DNA of 64,000 nucleotides from Microbispora hainanensis (GCF_006874475.1 NZ_VIRM01000007.1:1-64000); one strand, 5' to 3'. Shown: positions 16,238 through 25,217, counted from the stretch's first letter. Numbers and translations: made by a program. The notes: a model not told the origin generated them from the letters alone.

Positions 16238-17053
16238 TCATCGGAAGGCGGCGGCGTTGCGGCCGGCCCAGTCGGCGAACGACCGGGGAGCACGGCCGAT
16301 GACGCGCTCGACGTCGGGGCTGACCCGCCGCTCCGCGTCCGCCGGCTCCCCCAGGATGGCGAGGGTCCCCTCCACCACCTGCTCGGGCATGAACCGGAGC
16401 ATCTGCACCCGGGCCTCCTCCCTGGTCTGCTCGGCGAACCGCACCGGCGCGCCGATCGCGGCGCCGATCGCCGCCGCGCGTTCCCGCGGCGTGGTCGGCG
16501 CGGGGCCGGTCAGCTCGTAGACGCGGCCGGTGTGCCCGTCCTCGCGCAGGACGGTCGCGGCGACCTCCGCGATGTCGGCCGGGTCGACGGTCGGCAGGCC
16601 GACGTCGCCGAACGGAGCGGCGGCCGTACGGCTCCCGCGCACGGACTCCGCCCAGGCGTAGGCGTTGGAGTGGAAGCCGCCGGGCCGCAGGATCGTCCAC
16701 TCCAGGCCGGACCGGCGCACCGCGTCCTCGAAGGCGACGGGGTGGCGGTAGAACTCCGGCCTGGTGCCCGCTCCCTGCGAGGACAGCAGGACGACACGCC
16801 CGACGCCGCCCGCCCGGGCCGCGTCGAGGATCGCCTGCGGGTCCTGACCGGCCACCAGCAGGAACAGCGCGTCGGCGCCGTCGAAGGCGTCCTTCAGCCC
16901 GGCGGGGTCGTCGAGATCGCCCCGCACGTGCCGTACGCCCTCGGGCAGGTCGGCGGTGCGACGGGAGACGGCGGTGACCCGCTCGCCCGCGGCGGCGAGC
17001 AGAGCGACGACCTGGCCGCCGACGTTTCCGGTGGCACCAGTCACCACGATCAT
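16238..17053 (-). CDS. NmrA/atypical SDR NAD(P)-binding protein
   Basis: This 271-residue protein has the Rossmann start MIVVTGATGNVGG and the family pattern VVLLSSQGAG and WTILRPGGFHSNA. It belongs to the atypical SDRs that include NmrA regulators and NAD(P)H-dependent quinone or flavin reductases; the usual YxxxK pair is not evident, so catalysis is uncertain. ATG follows GAGGAG. An imperfect 26-bp palindrome begins 11 bp before the start and a second inverted repeat follows further upstream, as is common where HxlR or MarR regulators control such genes. No such regulator is adjacent. Confidence 0.88.
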   Translation of the reverse strand: MIVVTGATGNVGGQVVALLAAAGERVTAVSRRTADLPEGVRHVRGDLDDPAGLKDAFDGADALFLLVAGQDPQAILDAARAGGVGRVVLLSSQGAGTRPEFYRHPVAFEDAVRRSGLEWTILRPGGFHSNAYAWAESVRGSRTAAAPFGDVGLPTVDPADIAEVAATVLREDGHTGRVYELTGPAPTTPRERAAAIGAAIGAPVRFAEQTREEARVQMLRFMPEQVVEGTLAILGEPADAERRVSPDVERVIGRAPRSFADWAGRNAAAFR

Positions 17054-17063
17054 GATTGCTCCT

Positions 17064-17142
17064 CAGTTAGTTAGTTAGCTGACTGACTGAGAAGAACCGT
17101 AGCGGCCCGGGAGACTCCTTGTCCACTCCTCAGTAAGTGGAC
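17064..17142. promoter_or_regulatory. Operator-like repeats upstream of the NmrA gene
   Basis: Positions 17064-17089 form an imperfect palindrome built of TTAG and CTGA steps (20 of 26 bases symmetric). At 17121-17142 there is a perfect GTCCAC-N10-GTGGAC inverted repeat. The two share the direct repeat CTCAGT[TA]AGT. Two related sites about 70 bp apart fit a dimeric winged-helix repressor of the HxlR or MarR type; which regulator is unknown. Confidence 0.5.
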
Positions 17143-17244
17143 CGACTCACACATGGTCGTACGCCGGTATCAACCGATCGGCCGATGCGGACTCCAGCGC
17201 GGCGGACGATGCCCGAGGAAGGCGCGGCGGGCGATCCTCAAGGC

Positions 17245-18150
17245 ATGGCGATCATCGAGGTGGACCGGCTGAGGAAGTCCTACGGCGGCCGGACCGTGGT
17301 CGACGGCGTGTCCTTCGCCGTCGAGGAAGGCGAGATCTTCGGCCTGCTCGGCCCCAACGGGGCGGGCAAGACCACGACCGTCGAGTGCATCGAGGGGCTG
17401 CGCACGCCCGACGGCGGGCGCGTCCGGCTGGCCGGCCTGGACCCCGTGGCCGACCGGAAGCGGGTCACCCCGATCCTCGGCGTCCAGCTGCAGCACAGCG
17501 ACCTGCAGGGCAAGCTCACCGTACGCGAGGCCCTGGAGCTCTACAGCGCCTTCTATCCGCGCCCGGCGGACTGGCGGAGCCTCGTCGAGCGGCTCGGCCT
17601 GACCGACCGGCTGGGCGTGCGCTTCGAGAAGCTGTCCGGCGGTCAGAAGCAACGCCTGTTCATCGCCCTCGCGCTCATCGGCCGCCCGAAGGTGGTGGTG
17701 CTCGACGAGCTGACCACCGGGCTGGACCCGCAGGCGCGGCGCGACACCTGGCACCTCGTCGGCGGCTTCCGCGACGAGGGCGTGACCGTCGTCCTCGTGA
17801 CGCACTTCATGGAGGAGGCGCAGCACCTGTGCGACCGTGTGGCCCTCCTCCGCTCGGGCACGCTGGCGGCCCTGGACACGCCCGCAGGGCTCGTCGAGAG
17901 CACCGGGGGCGCCACGGTCGTCTCCTTCACCCCCTCGCGGAGGCTGGACGACCCCGAGCTGGCCCCACTGCCCGCGATCCGCTCCGTACGACGCCTGGAC
18001 GGGGACCGGCTGGTCGTCACCGGCACCGACGAGACCGTCGATGCGCTGATGTCCATGCTCGCGCTCAACGGCATCGCCGCGCGCAACCTGCGGGTCGAGA
18101 GCGCCTCCCTCGACGACGCCTACCTCGACCTCACCGCCAAGGAGCTGTGA
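17245..18150 (+). CDS. ABC-2 exporter ATP-binding protein
   Basis: This 301-residue ATPase shows Walker A GPNGAGKTT, the Q-loop region, signature LSGGQKQR, Walker B VVVLDELTTGLDP and the switch His in LVTHFMEEA. The C-terminal extension after residue 220 is the DrrA/CcmA-type regulatory domain. It powers the ABC-2 permease encoded 1 bp downstream. The start at MAIIEVDRL fits the family; an ATG 13 codons upstream is possible but has no ribosome site. The transporter is directly coupled to the kinase/regulator pair, which suggests that the two-component system senses or responds to the exported compound, for example a cell-envelope drug. Confidence 0.92.
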   Translation: MAIIEVDRLRKSYGGRTVVDGVSFAVEEGEIFGLLGPNGAGKTTTVECIEGLRTPDGGRVRLAGLDPVADRKRVTPILGVQLQHSDLQGKLTVREALELYSAFYPRPADWRSLVERLGLTDRLGVRFEKLSGGQKQRLFIALALIGRPKVVVLDELTTGLDPQARRDTWHLVGGFRDEGVTVVLVTHFMEEAQHLCDRVALLRSGTLAALDTPAGLVESTGGATVVSFTPSRRLDDPELAPLPAIRSVRRLDGDRLVVTGTDETVDALMSMLALNGIAARNLRVESASLDDAYLDLTAKEL

Positions 18151-18151
18151 C

Positions 18152-18892
18152 ATGTCCGCGTCCATCGCCGTTCTGAAGGCCGAGGCCCGGCTGTTTCGCC
18201 GCGAACCCGGCAGCGTGTTCTGGATCCTCGCCTTTCCCCTCCTGCTCCTGGTGATCCTCGGCCTGATCCCGTCGTTCCGGGAGCCGGGACCGGCCTCCGG
18301 CGGTGCGCGGCCGATCGATCTGTACCTCCCGGTGGCCGTGCTGCTCGGCGTGATCCTGGCCGGGCTGACCTCGCTGCCGCCGGCGCTCACCGCGTATCGC
18401 GAGAAGGGCATCCTGCGCCGCATGTCCACCACACCGGTGCGGCCGGCCGCGCTCCTGGCCGCCCAGGTGATCGTGCACGGCGCCGCCGCGCTGGCCGGGG
18501 GAATCGTCATCATCGCCGTGGGCCGCCTGCTGTACGGCGTCCCCCTGCCCGCCAACCCGGCCGCGTACGCGTTGACGCTGGTCCTGGGCACGCTCGGCGC
18601 GCTGGTGGGCGGGGCGCTCATCGCCGCGCTGTCACGCAGCGCCAAGGCCTCCACCACGACGGCGACGCTCGCCTTCTTCCCGGTGGCGTTCACCGCCGGC
18701 GTGTACGCCCCGGTCCGGTCGATGCCGGAGGTCCTGCGCCGGGTGGTGGAGTTCACGCCTTTCGGCGCCGCATCCCAGGCTCTCGACCAGGCCTCCGCCG
18801 GAAGCTGGCCTGCCCTGCCGCTCCTTGCGATCATGCTGGTGTGGATCACAGTGCTGGCGGGCGCGTCCGTCCGGTGGTTTCGCTGGGAATGA
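18152..18892 (+). CDS. ABC-2 type permease
   Basis: This 246-residue membrane protein has six predicted helices and the ABC-2 pattern around residues 80-92 (LTAYREKGILRRMSTTPVRP), the cytosolic loop that contacts the ATPase. The final helix ends in WFRWE, typical of DrrB-like exporters. It starts one base after the ATPase stop, and its TGA overlaps the histidine kinase start (ATGA). The substrate is unknown; exporters of this size often confer resistance to antibiotics or export lipids. Confidence 0.92.
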   Translation: MSASIAVLKAEARLFRREPGSVFWILAFPLLLLVILGLIPSFREPGPASGGARPIDLYLPVAVLLGVILAGLTSLPPALTAYREKGILRRMSTTPVRPAALLAAQVIVHGAAALAGGIVIIAVGRLLYGVPLPANPAAYALTLVLGTLGALVGGALIAALSRSAKASTTTATLAFFPVAFTAGVYAPVRSMPEVLRRVVEFTPFGAASQALDQASAGSWPALPLLAIMLVWITVLAGASVRWFRWE

Positions 18893-20115
18893 CCCAGTCG
18901 GAGGCCGTCAGGCCGTGGCGCCACCGGTTCGCGACCACCGGACCGTACGTCCTGCTGGGCCTCGGCGCGGCGCTGTCCGCCGCCAGCGCGAAGGCGGCGA
19001 TGGACATCGGCGAGCGATACGCCGCCGCCGTCCTGGCCGTGGCCGCGCTGGCACTCCAGATCTGGTGGAGCGTCGACGGCAGGCGGCGGGCCGCACGCGG
19101 CACGGCGCACCGTCTCTACTACCTTCTGCGATGGGCGCTCGGCTTCGCTCTCTCCTGGTGCAACCCGATCTTCGCCGTCTACGCGGTGCTCGGCTATTAC
19201 GACGCCGACCTGCTGCTGCCCCGCCGCCTGGTGCGCCCCGCGCTGTTCGCCACGGCGATCACCATGGCCGGCTCCAACATCGGCGGCCTGCCCCCGGCCG
19301 ACGGCGTGTACTGGCTGGCGTTCGTCGCGCTGCTGGCCCTGCACTCCGGCATCGCCATCGGGTTCGACCACATCGCGGTCAAGGAGAGCGAGCACGCCGC
19401 CGAGCTCCGGGCCGCGAACGACCGCCTGGCCCGGGCGCTGCGGGAGAACGCCGGCCTGCACGCCCAGCTCCTCCTCCAGGCCAGGGAGGCCGGCGTCGCC
19501 GACGAACGCGGGCGACTGGCCGCGGAGATCCACGACACCCTCGCCCAAGGGCTGACCGGCATCATCACCCAGCTCCAGGCGGCGGCCGACAGCACCGATC
19601 TCGCCGCCACCCGCGACCACGTCGAACGCGCCCGCGCCCTGGCCAGGCACAGCCTCCGCGAGGCGCGCCGTTCGGTGCAGAATCTCGGCCCCGGGCAGCT
19701 GGAACACGACCCCCTGCCCACCGCCCTGGAGAAGATCGTCGCGGCCTGGTCGGCGCAGACCGGGGTCCGCGCCGAGATCACCGTCACCGGGACCGTCGAA
19801 CCGCTGCATCACGAGATCGAGGCCACGCTGCTCCGCATCGCCCAGGAGGCCCTCACCAACGTCGGCCGGCACGCCGGGGCGCAGCGCACCGGAGTCACCC
19901 TCTCCTACATGGGCGACGAGGTGACCCTGGACATCCGCGACGACGGGATCGGCTTCGACCCGGGCGGCCTTCCGCCGCGCGGCGCCACCGGAGGCTTCGG
20001 CCTCGGCGGCATGCGGGCCCGCGCCGAGCGGGTCGCCGGGACCCTCGACCTCGAGTCGGAGCCGGGGCTCGGCACCGCCCTGTCCGCGCGGGTACCGTTG
20101 GTGCGCCATGAGTGA
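18889..20115 (+). CDS. Sensor histidine kinase, NarL/DesK-type
   Basis: This 408-residue kinase has about five N-terminal membrane helices without a large extracellular domain, then a HisKA_3 dimerisation domain with the phospho-accepting His215 in AAEIHDTLAQG, and an HATPase_c domain with EALTNVGRHA, DIRDDGIGFD and GGFGLGGMRAR. It should phosphorylate the LuxR-type regulator encoded next; their genes overlap by 8 bp. The ATG overlaps the stop of the permease gene. Intramembrane-sensing kinases coupled to ABC exporters typically detect the drug or the transport state. Confidence 0.93.
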   Translation: MTQSEAVRPWRHRFATTGPYVLLGLGAALSAASAKAAMDIGERYAAAVLAVAALALQIWWSVDGRRRAARGTAHRLYYLLRWALGFALSWCNPIFAVYAVLGYYDADLLLPRRLVRPALFATAITMAGSNIGGLPPADGVYWLAFVALLALHSGIAIGFDHIAVKESEHAAELRAANDRLARALRENAGLHAQLLLQAREAGVADERGRLAAEIHDTLAQGLTGIITQLQAAADSTDLAATRDHVERARALARHSLREARRSVQNLGPGQLEHDPLPTALEKIVAAWSAQTGVRAEITVTGTVEPLHHEIEATLLRIAQEALTNVGRHAGAQRTGVTLSYMGDEVTLDIRDDGIGFDPGGLPPRGATGGFGLGGMRARAERVAGTLDLESEPGLGTALSARVPLVRHE

Positions 20116-20767
20116 ACCCGCCGCGCCCCCCGGCTCGTCTCCGCCGCCCGTCACCCTGGTCATCGCCGACGACCATCCCGTCGTACGGCACGGCCTGCGC
20201 AGCATCTTCGAGGCGTCGTCCGGCTTCGCCGTACTGGGCGAGGCGGCCGACGGGGCCGAGGCCGTCGAGCTGGTCGCCCGCCTCGACCCCGACGTGGTCC
20301 TGATGGACCTGCGCATGCCCGGCTGCGGCGGGGTGGAGGCGATCGCGGAGCTGTCCCGCCGCGGTGCGCGGGCCAGGGTGCTCGTGCTCACCACGTACGA
20401 CACCGACGCCGACACCCTTCCGGCGATCGAGGCCGGCGCGACCGGCTATCTGCTCAAGGACGCTCCGCGCGACGACCTCTTCGGCGCGGTGCGGGCCGCC
20501 GCCGAGGGCCGGACCGTGCTGTCCCCCGACATCGCCGCCCGGCTCGTCTCCCGGGTGCGGTCGCCCGCGAACCACAGCCTCAGCAGCCGCGAACGCGACG
20601 TGCTGCGCCTGGTCGCCGAGGGCTCGTCCAACCGGGAGATCGCCGCGGCCCTGTTCGTCAGCGAGGCCACCGTCAAGACCCACCTGACCCACATCTACGG
20701 CAAGCTCGGCGCCAAGGACCGCGCGGCCGCCGTCGCCATCGCCTACAACCGGGGCATCCTCGGCTGA
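20108..20767 (+). CDS. LuxR/NarL-family response regulator
   Basis: This 219-residue regulator has a receiver domain with acidic pocket DD21-22, phospho-acceptor Asp67 in VVLMDLRMPG, Thr in VLVLTTYD and Lys in YLLKDAPR, and a LuxR helix-turn-helix at about residues 152-215 (LSSRERDVLRLVAEGSSNREIAAALFVSEATVKTHL). Its gene overlaps the kinase gene and probably controls the exporter operon. A 14-bp palindrome GGCCGGATCCGGCC sits at 20788-20801 just after the stop and could contribute to termination. Confidence 0.94.
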   Translation: MSEPAAPPGSSPPPVTLVIADDHPVVRHGLRSIFEASSGFAVLGEAADGAEAVELVARLDPDVVLMDLRMPGCGGVEAIAELSRRGARARVLVLTTYDTDADTLPAIEAGATGYLLKDAPRDDLFGAVRAAAEGRTVLSPDIAARLVSRVRSPANHSLSSRERDVLRLVAEGSSNREIAAALFVSEATVKTHLTHIYGKLGAKDRAAAVAIAYNRGILG

Positions 20768-20805
20768 TCGAAGCCGTGCCTGACCCGGGCCGGATCCGGC
20801 CGGAA

Positions 20806-20814
20806 GAAAGTTTC
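20806..20814. promoter_or_regulatory. GAAAGTTTC palindrome upstream of the GH43 gene
   Basis: GAAAGTTTC is symmetric around its central G. Related 11-bp sites TGAAAGTTTCA and TGAAACTTTCA occur at 37583 and 38360, in the upstream regions of the xylanase and arabinofuranosidase genes. The motif resembles the CGAAA-N-TTTCG operators described for LacI-type xylan regulators in actinomycetes. It lies 260 bp before the GH43 start, within the 307-bp gap 20768-21074, which otherwise holds only repeats. Confidence 0.45.
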
Positions 20815-20881
20815 ACCGCCGTCGTCCGCATTCCCCGCGCCGTCTGACCGGACCCTTGACGACCCGGATACCGGTGCTGAC

Positions 20882-20923
20882 ACTGAGCGGCGAATACTGA
20901 GCGACGAATACTGAGCGGCGGTC
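20882..20923. repeat. 14-bp tandem repeat, three copies
   Basis: Three head-to-tail units of ACTGAGCGGCGAAT (second copy GCGACGAAT, third ending GGTC) lie upstream of the GH43 gene. They are not clearly palindromic. Together with the 13-bp array at 20968 they show that this promoter region has grown by small duplications. Confidence 0.8.
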
Positions 20924-20967
20924 TCCGGTCAACGACAGCGTGATCGAGGGGCACTTCCGGACCGCGC

Positions 20968-21021
20968 TTGTCAGCGGCGATTGTCAGCGGCGATTGTTAG
21001 CGGCGATTGTTAGCGCTCACA
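20968..21021. promoter_or_regulatory. Four tandem 13-bp operator half-sites ending in a LacI-type palindrome
   Basis: Units TTGTCAGCGGCGA, TTGTCAGCGGCGA, TTGTTAGCGGCGA and TTGTTAGCGCTCA follow each other without a gap. The last unit belongs to TGTTAGCGCTCACA (21008-21021), one base away from the perfect palindrome TGTTAGCGCTAACA found before the arabinofuranosidase gene. The start codon is 54 bp downstream. I infer repeated binding of a LacI-family regulator of arabinan use. Confidence 0.6.
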
Positions 21022-21074
21022 TCGATACCCCCTATCGACACCCCTACCGTCCGTCCCGACGAGAGGCACCCTCC

Positions 21075-22532
21075 ATGGACACCTCCGTACGCTCTCCCGC
21101 GTGGCCGCGCCGCGTCCTCGCGATGGCGATCCTGGCGCTGCTCGCGATCTGTCCGTCCCTCGTGGCCGCCGGCCCCGCGCACGCGGCGTCCATCGACACG
21201 AGCGCGTCGTACGTGCTGGTCAACCGCAACAGCGGCAAGGCCCTCGACGTCTACGGCAAAGCGACGAACGACGGCGCGCCCCTGGTGCAGTGGGCCCGCA
21301 ACGACGGCGTGAACCAGCAGTGGCAGTTCGTCGACTCCGGCGGCGGCTACTACCGGCTCATGTCCCGCCACAGCGGCAAGGTCGTCGACATCTCCGGCCG
21401 CTCCACCGCCGACGGCGCCGACGTGATCCAATACACCGACAAGAACGGCACCAACCAGCAGTTCCGGGTCGTCGACACCGACAGCGGCTACGTCAAGCTG
21501 ATCAACCGCAACAGCGGCAAGGCCCTCGAAGTGTGGGAGTGGTCCACCGCCGACGGCGGCCGCATCTCGCAGTACGCCGACCTCAACGGCGCCAACCAGC
21601 AGTGGCAGCTCGTCAGGCTCGGCGGATCGGGCACGCCGACGCCGCCCGTCTCCTACCCCGACCCGGGCTACGTCACGGGTGACGTCAACGCGCACGACCC
21701 CGAGGTGACCAAGAAGCCGGACGGCACCTACCTGCTCGCCTACACCGGCAACGGCATCCAGCTCAAGACCTCCACCGACCGCATCACCTGGCGCAACGCG
21801 GGCGCGGCGTTCCCCGGCGGGGCCTCCTGGGCGCACGCCTACACCAACGGCGGCAACGACCTGTGGGCGCCGGACATCACCTACGTCAACGGCCGCTACT
21901 ACATGTACTACTCGGCCTCGACGTTCGGCTCCAACCACTCGGCCATCTTCCTGGCCACCAGCACCACCGGCGCTTCGGGGTCGTGGACCAACCAGGGCCT
22001 GGTCATCGAGTCGAACACCTCCGACAACTGGAACGCCATCGACCCCAACCTCGTCATCGACGACCAGGGCCGCTGGTGGCTCGACTTCGGCTCGTTCTGG
22101 TCGGGGATCAAGATGGTCCAGCTCGACCCGGCCACCGGCAAGCGGCTGGACGGCACGATCCGCAGCATCTCGGGCCGCAACGGCGGCGCGATCGAGGCGC
22201 CGTTCGTCTACCGGCACGGCGGCTACTACTACCAGTTCGTCTCCTTCGACCTGTGCTGCAGGGGCGCGTCCAGCACCTACCGCATCATGGTGGGCCGCTC
22301 CACCTCGATCACCGGCCCGTACGCCGACCGGAACGGGACGGCGATGACGTCGGGGGGCGGCACCCAGGTGCTGGCCGGGCACGGGAGCATCCACGGCCCC
22401 GGCCACCAGGCCGTCCTCGCCGACGACGACGGAGACGTCCTCTTCTACCACTGGTACGCCGACGACGGCTCCTCCCGCCTCGGCATCAACAAGCTCGGCT
22501 GGGACAGCGCCGGCTGGCCCTACGTCTACTGA
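21075..22532 (+). CDS. Secreted ricin-domain GH43 endo-arabinanase
   Basis: This 485-residue secreted enzyme has a signal peptide ending in GPAHA, then a RicinB/CBM13-like lectin domain at about residues 38-180 with three repeats carrying NRNSGKALDV and NQQWQ(F/L)V, a short Pro/Thr linker and a GH43 five-bladed propeller. Catalytic landmarks are NAHDPEV near residue 208 (base), NDLWAPDITYVNGRYYMYYSAS, WNAIDPNLV and GGAIEAPFVY. The pattern fits endo-1,5-alpha-L-arabinanase, which cuts the arabinan of pectin. The lectin domain should bind polysaccharide. ATG follows GAGAGG. The operator array upstream links it to the GH54 gene at 38692, which would finish arabinan breakdown. Confidence 0.92.
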   Translation: MDTSVRSPAWPRRVLAMAILALLAICPSLVAAGPAHAASIDTSASYVLVNRNSGKALDVYGKATNDGAPLVQWARNDGVNQQWQFVDSGGGYYRLMSRHSGKVVDISGRSTADGADVIQYTDKNGTNQQFRVVDTDSGYVKLINRNSGKALEVWEWSTADGGRISQYADLNGANQQWQLVRLGGSGTPTPPVSYPDPGYVTGDVNAHDPEVTKKPDGTYLLAYTGNGIQLKTSTDRITWRNAGAAFPGGASWAHAYTNGGNDLWAPDITYVNGRYYMYYSASTFGSNHSAIFLATSTTGASGSWTNQGLVIESNTSDNWNAIDPNLVIDDQGRWWLDFGSFWSGIKMVQLDPATGKRLDGTIRSISGRNGGAIEAPFVYRHGGYYYQFVSFDLCCRGASSTYRIMVGRSTSITGPYADRNGTAMTSGGGTQVLAGHGSIHGPGHQAVLADDDGDVLFYHWYADDGSSRLGINKLGWDSAGWPYVY

Positions 22533-22614
22533 CGGCCGGGAGGACGCGATGACCCGGACGTGATCGACAGGCGAGGATTTTCATCTGACTCGGCCTGTCT
22601 GGCGAAAAGTTACG

Positions 22615-22627
22615 ATCTCGACGAGAT
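22615..22627. promoter_or_regulatory. Palindrome ATCTCGACGAGAT before the amidase gene
   Basis: A perfect ATCTCG-A-CGAGAT inverted repeat lies 94 bp before the chosen amidase start and could be an operator. Support is only symmetry and position. Confidence 0.3.
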
Positions 22628-22720
22628 TTGCGTGGCGCTCTGGCGTACGGCGGCGCGCAGAGGTGTGATTGCCCCGGCCTGATCACCCCCCACAGGCATC
22701 CGAGAAGGGGTCGCACAACG

Positions 22721-25174
22721 TTGAGAACTCCACATCGAGGCGTCGCCGTCGCGGTCGCCGCGGCGGCGGCGCTGTTCCCCGCCGCGCCGTCCGCCCTGGC
22801 CTCCACCTCCACGGCCGGGCCGCGGGTCTCCTGCACGGCGACGCTGTCGGCACCGACGCGCGACGCCGCCTTCGGCGAGGCGGCCACGGCGACGGGCGCG
22901 CCGGAACCGCTGCTGAAGGCCGTGGCCTACATGCTGTCCCGCTGGGACGACCACCAGGGCAAGCCGAGCTCCGACGGCGGCTACGGCGTGTTCGACCTCG
23001 GCGACCGGGCGCCCGAGGCGTGGGACGGCGCGGACAAGGGACGCGCGGCCGGAGCCACGAGCCAGATCGCGGCGGCGTCCGAGCTGACCGGGCTGACGGC
23101 CGACGCGCTGCGCCGGGACCCGAACGCCAACATCTGCGGCGGGGCCGCGCTGCTGGCGTCCTACCACGACGGCGGCGACGGCCTGGGCTCCTGGCGGGAC
23201 GCGGTGGCGCGGTTCGGCGTGAAGAACGACTTCGTCCGGCAGGTCTACCAGACCCTGCGCAGCGGCCAGAGCCGCGTCACCGCCGACGGGCAGCGGGTCA
23301 CCCTCGCCGCCGACGAGTCGGTCGCCCTGCCCGCCGCGCGGCTCGCCGCCGGCGCCGGTGTCGACTGCCCGGCCGGGCTCGACTGCGAGTGGCTGGAGGC
23401 GCCGTACGCCAAGGGCTCCCCCACCCTGCCGGACGGCACGACCGACTATGGCAACCACGACCTCGCCGATCGCACCGGGCCGGGCGGGCCGAAGATCGAC
23501 TACATCGTCATCCACGACACCGAGGGCTATTTCGACCCCTCCGTGCGGCTGGCCCAGGATCCGACGTACCTCGCCTGGAACTACACGATCCGGTCCTCCG
23601 ACGGCCACATCGCCCAGCACCTCGACGCCAAGGACGTCGGCTGGCACGCCGGCAACTGGTATGTGAACATGCACTCCATCGGCATCGAGCACGAGGGCTT
23701 CGCCGGGACCGCCACGTGGTTCACCGAGTCGATGTACCAGACCTCGGCCGCGCTGGTGAAGCACCTCGCGCAGAAGTACGGCGTCCCGCTCGACCGGGCG
23801 CACGTCATCGGCCACGACCAGGTGCCCGGCACCGTCCTCGGCGCCACCAAGAGCATGCACTGGGACCCGGGGCCCTACTGGGACTGGGACCACTACTTCG
23901 ACCTGCTGGGCGCCCCCATCGGCGGCGGCCTGAAGACCACCGCCGACGTCGCCCCGGGCGACGTGGTGGAGGTCCGCACCGGCTACCAGGACAACCCCCA
24001 GCCGGTGACCGGCTGCGCCGCCGCGTCCCCGCCCTCCCCCGACTGCGTCCCGGGCGCCGGCACCAACTTCCTGCCGCTCTACCAGTCGCCCTCCGAGAGC
24101 GCGCCGCTCGCCGCCGACCCTGGCTGGAAGCCCGGCTCCGCCGCGGGCACGACGTACGCGAGCGACATCAGCGCCCGCGTCGTCTCCGGCCACAAGCTCG
24201 TCGTCGCCCAGGTGCAGGGCGACTGGCTCGGCGTGTGGTGGGCCGGCTCCCTCGCCTGGCTGCACAACCCCGCCGACCGTCCCGTCGTGGTCCGCACGCA
24301 GGCGAAGACGGTCACCGTGAAGTCCGCGACCACCCCCGCCGCCGTCTATGGCCGGGCGTATCCCGAGGCGTCCGCCTACACCGGCACCGGCATCCCGGTC
24401 CAGGCGCTGTCGCCGCTGGAGTACAAGATCCCGGCCGGGCAGACGTACGCCGTGAGCGACGACGACGTGGTCACCGACTACTACCGGGCGACCACGTTCG
24501 ACGGGTCGGGCCCCGGCGACCGCACCGACCTCAAGGGCCAGGACCGGTACTACCAGCTCTGGTACGCCCACCGGCAGGTCTTCGTCCGTACGGCCGAGGT
24601 GGACCTGCACGACGCGCAGCCGTCGCCGGTGGCCAGCACCGCGCCGCCGGTGATCAGCGGATCCGTCAAGGTCGGCGGTGAGCTCACCGCCACCCCCGGC
24701 ACCTGGTCGCGGCAGGTGGCGGGCTTCACCTACCAGTGGTACGCGAACGACGCGGCGGTCCCCGGGGCCACCGGGCCGACGTACCGGCCGGGCGTCCAGG
24801 ACCTCGGCAAGAGGGTGCTCGTCGAGGTGACCGTCGACGACCCGTACTTCACGGCAACGTCGGCACGCTCGGCGGCGACCGCGCCGGTGGCGCCGGGAAC
24901 GTTCACCTCGGCCGAACCGCCCACCGTGAGCGGCACACCGAAGATCGGCCGCACGCTGACCGCCTCCCCCGGCACCTGGACGCCCTCGCCCGACAAGGTC
25001 GCCTACCAGTGGCTGCGTGACGGCGTCCCGGTCAAGGGCGCCACGGACCGCACCTATCACCTCGAAGGCCACGACCGCGGCGCCCGCCTCGCCGTACGGG
25101 TGACCGTGTCGGCGAAGGCCTACGCGAAGGCCACCGCCACCTCGGCGGCGACCCGGCCGGTGACCACCCACTGA
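22721..25174 (+). CDS. Secreted N-acetylmuramoyl-L-alanine amidase with C-terminal repeat modules
   Basis: This 817-residue secreted protein has a signal peptide (VAVAVAAAAALFPAAPSALA), an N-terminal helical module, an Amidase_2 domain at about residues 230-400, and two C-terminal Ig-like modules that repeat the pattern VSG-KxGxxLTAxPGTWxP (VISGSVKVGGELTATPGTWS and TVSGTPKIGRTLTASPGTWT). Zinc ligands are expected at the His of VIHDTEG, the His of HVIGHDQVPG and the Asp of MHWDPGPYW. It should cut the amide bond between MurNAc and L-Ala in peptidoglycan. I chose TTG at 22721, ten bases after GAGAAGGGG, because it begins the signal peptide; an upstream ATG would add 31 polar residues. Confidence 0.88.
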   Translation: MRTPHRGVAVAVAAAAALFPAAPSALASTSTAGPRVSCTATLSAPTRDAAFGEAATATGAPEPLLKAVAYMLSRWDDHQGKPSSDGGYGVFDLGDRAPEAWDGADKGRAAGATSQIAAASELTGLTADALRRDPNANICGGAALLASYHDGGDGLGSWRDAVARFGVKNDFVRQVYQTLRSGQSRVTADGQRVTLAADESVALPAARLAAGAGVDCPAGLDCEWLEAPYAKGSPTLPDGTTDYGNHDLADRTGPGGPKIDYIVIHDTEGYFDPSVRLAQDPTYLAWNYTIRSSDGHIAQHLDAKDVGWHAGNWYVNMHSIGIEHEGFAGTATWFTESMYQTSAALVKHLAQKYGVPLDRAHVIGHDQVPGTVLGATKSMHWDPGPYWDWDHYFDLLGAPIGGGLKTTADVAPGDVVEVRTGYQDNPQPVTGCAAASPPSPDCVPGAGTNFLPLYQSPSESAPLAADPGWKPGSAAGTTYASDISARVVSGHKLVVAQVQGDWLGVWWAGSLAWLHNPADRPVVVRTQAKTVTVKSATTPAAVYGRAYPEASAYTGTGIPVQALSPLEYKIPAGQTYAVSDDDVVTDYYRATTFDGSGPGDRTDLKGQDRYYQLWYAHRQVFVRTAEVDLHDAQPSPVASTAPPVISGSVKVGGELTATPGTWSRQVAGFTYQWYANDAAVPGATGPTYRPGVQDLGKRVLVEVTVDDPYFTATSARSAATAPVAPGTFTSAEPPTVSGTPKIGRTLTASPGTWTPSPDKVAYQWLRDGVPVKGATDRTYHLEGHDRGARLAVRVTVSAKAYAKATATSAATRPVTTH

Positions 25175-25184
25175 AAGCACGGCA

Positions 25185-25211
25185 GGCCGGGGAGGGCTCT
25201 CCTCCCCGGCC
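25185..25211. terminator. Strong hairpin after the amidase gene
   Basis: A perfect 11-bp stem GGCCGGGGAGG with a 5-nt loop and its complement begins 10 bp after the stop. There is no T-run, as is usual in GC-rich actinomycetes. It separates the amidase gene from the convergent DUF6493 operon. Confidence 0.75.
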
Positions 25212-25217
25212 CCGCCG

